This document shows positions 4,650 to 6,470 of a stretch of DNA of 6,470 nucleotides, piece after piece. Made by a program: the position numbers and the translations under genes. The notes under the pieces were generated by a model, which ran no database searches, was not told the DNA's origin, and saw only the letters and a program-made list of their open reading frames with translations. Numbering within the stretch: position 1 is the stretch's first letter; the number at the start of each line of letters is the position of its first letter. This stretch comes from Clostridia bacterium (lineage in GTDB: Bacteria > Bacillota > Clostridia > TANB77 > UBA1234): positions 1 to 6,470 of the forward strand of contig CAADXZ010000112.1 in the NCBI GenBank assembly GCA_900753135.1, given 5' to 3'.

Positions 4650-6215
4650 ATGAAAAAACGTTATATAATGTGTGGAGTATTAATATTGATTTTTGTAGGA
4701 GTGTTTTATGGTCATGTTAATGCTCAAAAATATAATATGACATATTTATATGGCAGTGGCAATTACATATCAATGATTAGTGAAACAGACAATACATTAG
4801 ACGAGGTTTCGCCAAGTTATTTTGATGTGGATACAACAGGAAATTTAATAATAAATACAGTTGATATGAATTTAGTAAATGAAATGCATACTCAAGGGAA
4901 AAAAGTAGTTCCTTTTTTCAGTAATCATTGGGATAGAGAAAGCGGAAAACTAGCATTAAATAACAGAGAAAAAGTATCTAGCGATATTGCAAATGCGGTG
5001 ATAAATTATAACTTAGACGGAGTCAATGTAGATATAGAAAATGTAACCGAAAAAGAAAGAGCAGCATATACAGACTTGGTTAGGTTGTTACGAGAAAAAT
5101 TACCAGAAAACAAGAGTGTAGTTGTAAGCGTTGCAGCAAATCCATATGGTTGGACAACAGGTTGGCATGGTTCATATGACTATACTTCATTATCTAAGTA
5201 TGCAGACTATTTGATGATAATGGCATATGATGAACATTATGAAGGGGGAGAAGCTGGTGATGTTGCTGGAATAGAATTTGTCGAAAAGTCTATACAGTAT
5301 GCACTTGAAAGGGTTGATAAAGGCAAAATAGTTTTAGGAATTCCTTTATATGGCCGTTATTGGAAGAATAGCTCTAGTAGTGGAGGAGCAGCAATTTCAT
5401 TAGAAAAGGTAAGTGAACTAATAAGAACAAGAAATGGCAAAGTAACATTTGACGAAAAAAGCAAATCACCAAAAGCAGAGATATTTATAAGTGCAGTCGG
5501 AACGAGACCTACTATATATGGAAAAACATTGCAGCCAGGTACATATACAATTTGGTATGAAAATGAAGAAAGTATAAAGGCAAAACTTGAATTAGTTAAC
5601 AAATATGATATAAAAGGAACAGGTACATGGAGATTAGGCATGGAAGAAAAAAGTATTTGGAAAATATTCAAAGAATATTTATCAAAGGAAAATAGAATTT
5701 TTAGTGATGTGGCAAATGATCACTGGGCACAAAAAGCAATTAAGCATATGAAAGAAAAACAATGGATTAAAGGAAGAACAGAAGAATTATATATGCCAGA
5801 AAATCCTATTACAAGAGGAGAGGTGGCAACTATAATTTGTAGAGTATTAAATCTAAATCCTGATGAAGAAAGTACAATGTTTAAGGATACTAATGGACAT
5901 TGGGCAAAGGGATATATAAATGCAATAAGCAGACTAGGAATTGTAGAAGGATATGAAAACGGTGATTTTAAGCCAGAACAAAGTATAACAAGAGAAGAAA
6001 TTGCTAAAATATTAAGTAAATTATCAAGTGAAAAAGCAGCTATAGAAGAAAGTCCAAAATATAAAGATGTAGACAGAAATTCATGGTCATACGAATACAT
6101 AAAGGATTTAAGTGAAAAACAGATATTAAACGGATACGAAGACGGAACATTCAAGCCACAAAAAGAAGTTACAAGAGCTGAAACAGCTAAAATGATTTAT
6201 GAGATGTATAAATAA
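4650..6215 (+). CDS. Secreted GH18 glycosidase with three SLH repeats (YaaH/SleL-like)
   Basis: This 521-residue protein is exported and probably held on the cell wall. Residues 1-25 are a signal peptide (basic MKKR, hydrophobic core, end near VNAQ). Residues from about 30 to 345 are a glycoside hydrolase family 18 domain. It carries the active-site motif DGVNVDIE at 123-130 with catalytic Glu130, MAYDEH at 191-196, GIPLYGRYW at 230-238, IWYENEESI at 301-309 and GTGTWRLG at 323-330. This is the pattern of the YaaH/SleL cortex-lytic branch, which cuts peptidoglycan glycan strands. True chitinases usually have DGxDxDxE, and Asn126 replaces that middle Asp. Residues 351-400, 411-458 and 471-519 are SLH repeats, each with a TRxE motif (ITRGE, ITREE, VTRAE), which bind wall polysaccharide. 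Bacillus relatives use LysM instead. I chose ATG at 4650 with AAAAGGG at 4633-4639; GTG at 4641 lies too close to that site. Confidence 0.92.
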   Translation: MKKRYIMCGVLILIFVGVFYGHVNAQKYNMTYLYGSGNYISMISETDNTLDEVSPSYFDVDTTGNLIINTVDMNLVNEMHTQGKKVVPFFSNHWDRESGKLALNNREKVSSDIANAVINYNLDGVNVDIENVTEKERAAYTDLVRLLREKLPENKSVVVSVAANPYGWTTGWHGSYDYTSLSKYADYLMIMAYDEHYEGGEAGDVAGIEFVEKSIQYALERVDKGKIVLGIPLYGRYWKNSSSSGGAAISLEKVSELIRTRNGKVTFDEKSKSPKAEIFISAVGTRPTIYGKTLQPGTYTIWYENEESIKAKLELVNKYDIKGTGTWRLGMEEKSIWKIFKEYLSKENRIFSDVANDHWAQKAIKHMKEKQWIKGRTEELYMPENPITRGEVATIICRVLNLNPDEESTMFKDTNGHWAKGYINAISRLGIVEGYENGDFKPEQSITREEIAKILSKLSSEKAAIEESPKYKDVDRNSWSYEYIKDLSEKQILNGYEDGTFKPQKEVTRAETAKMIYEMYK

Positions 6216-6221
6216 AAGCAC

Positions 6222-6249
6222 TTGAAAATACAAACTCATATGATAAAAT
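6222..6249 (+). promoter_or_regulatory. Candidate promoter of the pilin-like gene
   Basis: TTGAAA at 6222-6227 is followed after 16 bases by TAAAAT at 6244-6249, with the extended -10 TG at 6241-6242. Transcription would begin near 6256, just before the A-run. No hairpin terminator for the GH18 gene is visible between 6216 and 6256, so read-through is possible too. Confidence 0.5.
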
Positions 6250-6267
6250 AAATGTAATTAATAAATG

Positions 6268-6287
6268 AAAAAAAAAAAAAAAAAAAA
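6268..6287 (+). repeat. Homopolymer run of 20 A's
   Basis: Twenty consecutive A's follow an ATG at 6265-6267. Runs of this length are unstable in replication and cause slippage by RNA polymerase, and they are also prone to sequencing error. The run ends in AAAAGGA, which could serve as a Shine-Dalgarno site for a start near 6303. Confidence 0.9.
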
Positions 6288-6302
6288 GGAAATAAAAAAA
6301 AT

Positions 6303-6470
6303 ATAAACAAGACACTTGAAACCGTTGAGGCTGTACACACACACACACACAACCCTTTTTTAAGAGATAAAAATGGAGTATCGTTAATAGCGTTAGTAAT
6401 AACAATTATAGTTGTAATAATATTAGCAGCAATTGCATTTAATAGTTCAACAACAACGATTGGAAAAGCG
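6303..6470 (+). CDS. Pilin-like protein, N-terminal part (start unresolved, 3' truncated)
   Basis: The frame is open from 6258 to the window end without a stop. From about 6375 it encodes a type IV pilin-like N-terminus: charged LRDKNG, then GVSLIALVITII continuing as a hydrophobic helix to AAIAF, then a polar stretch. This fits the class III signal of pilins and pseudopilins, processed after Gly by a PilD-type peptidase. The usual Glu at position +5 is Ala here, as in many clostridial proteins with the SLIALVITII motif. The leader includes HTHTH from the AC run. No ATG, GTG or TTG occurs in this frame before the motif. The entry begins at ATA (6303), which has AAAGGA 12 bases upstream, but that is only a placeholder. 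ATG at 6265 would be in phase if the A-run had 18 or 21 bases. What follows the helix is outside the window. Confidence 0.6.
   Translation, partial: MNKTLETVEAVHTHTHNPFLRDKNGVSLIALVITIIVVIILAAIAFNSSTTTIGKA
6335..6350 (+). repeat. (AC)8 dinucleotide repeat
   Basis: Eight perfect AC units lie inside the leader of the pilin-like frame and are read there as alternating His and Thr. Dinucleotide runs of this length are rare in bacterial coding DNA and are classic sites of phase variation, because each unit gained or lost shifts the frame. Confidence 0.9.

Noticed and set aside
5720..6154. A 144-codon minus-strand frame opposite the SLH repeats
   Set aside because: It is a shadow of the repeats; the plus-strand SLH motifs are unambiguous.
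6335..6350. The AC run and A run as a CRISPR or mobile-element end
   Set aside because: There are no spacers, no repeat-spacer periodicity, no transposase and no terminal inverted repeats; these are simple sequence tracts.
6187..6405. A minus-strand frame with a run of phenylalanines and Cys-Val repeats
   Set aside because: It is only the complement of the A20 and (AC)8 tracts, and it overlaps the 3' end of the GH18 gene and the pilin-like motif.

Overview
The window is low-GC DNA with strong Shine-Dalgarno sites and many AAA, ATA and AGA codons. Together with spoVT and a SpoVB/YabM-type flippase gene, this points to a spore-forming member of the Firmicutes, most likely class Clostridia. An S-layer-homology (SLH) enzyme and a clostridial-style pilin-like N-terminus agree with that. 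No rRNA, tRNA, CRISPR array, transposase or integrase is visible.

Layout. Positions 3-257 hold the 3' end of an unrecognised gene with a lysine-rich tail, followed by a good terminator. Positions 443-1000 are spoVT, with a TTG start, a cluster of AATAWTATGC repeats over its promoter region and a 17-bp hairpin after its stop. Positions 1167-2879 encode a SpoVB/YabM-family membrane flippase behind a clear sigma-A-like promoter. Positions 3055-3333 are the DNA-bending protein HU, with its own promoter and terminator. Positions 3565-3810 are rqcP (yabO), a ribosome-quality-control S4 protein. Its stop codon overlaps the stop of a convergent YgjP-like metallopeptidase (3807-4511, minus strand), and both stops lie inside one perfect 14-bp hairpin. 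Positions 4650-6215, divergent from the peptidase, encode a secreted GH18 glycosidase with three SLH repeats. The window ends in a truncated pilin-like reading frame (to 6470). It is preceded by a 20-A run and an (AC)8 run and has no ordinary start codon in its frame.

The order spoVT - spoVB/yabM - (hup) - rqcP matches the conserved spoVT-yabM-yabN-yabO region of Bacillus and Clostridia. Here mazG/yabN is absent, and yabP, yabQ and divIC do not follow rqcP. The genes up to rqcP belong to sporulation, envelope building, nucleoid structure and translation rescue. The genes after it look like a lineage-specific surface module: a wall-anchored glycosidase and a pilin-like protein. Almost every gene has its own promoter or terminator, so the window is a series of short transcription units rather than one operon.

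The points most worth a second look are the start-less pilin-like frame next to two slippage-prone repeats, the hairpin shared by two overlapping stop codons, a two-copy hairpin repeat placed directly after terminators, and the repeat cluster over the spoVT promoter.
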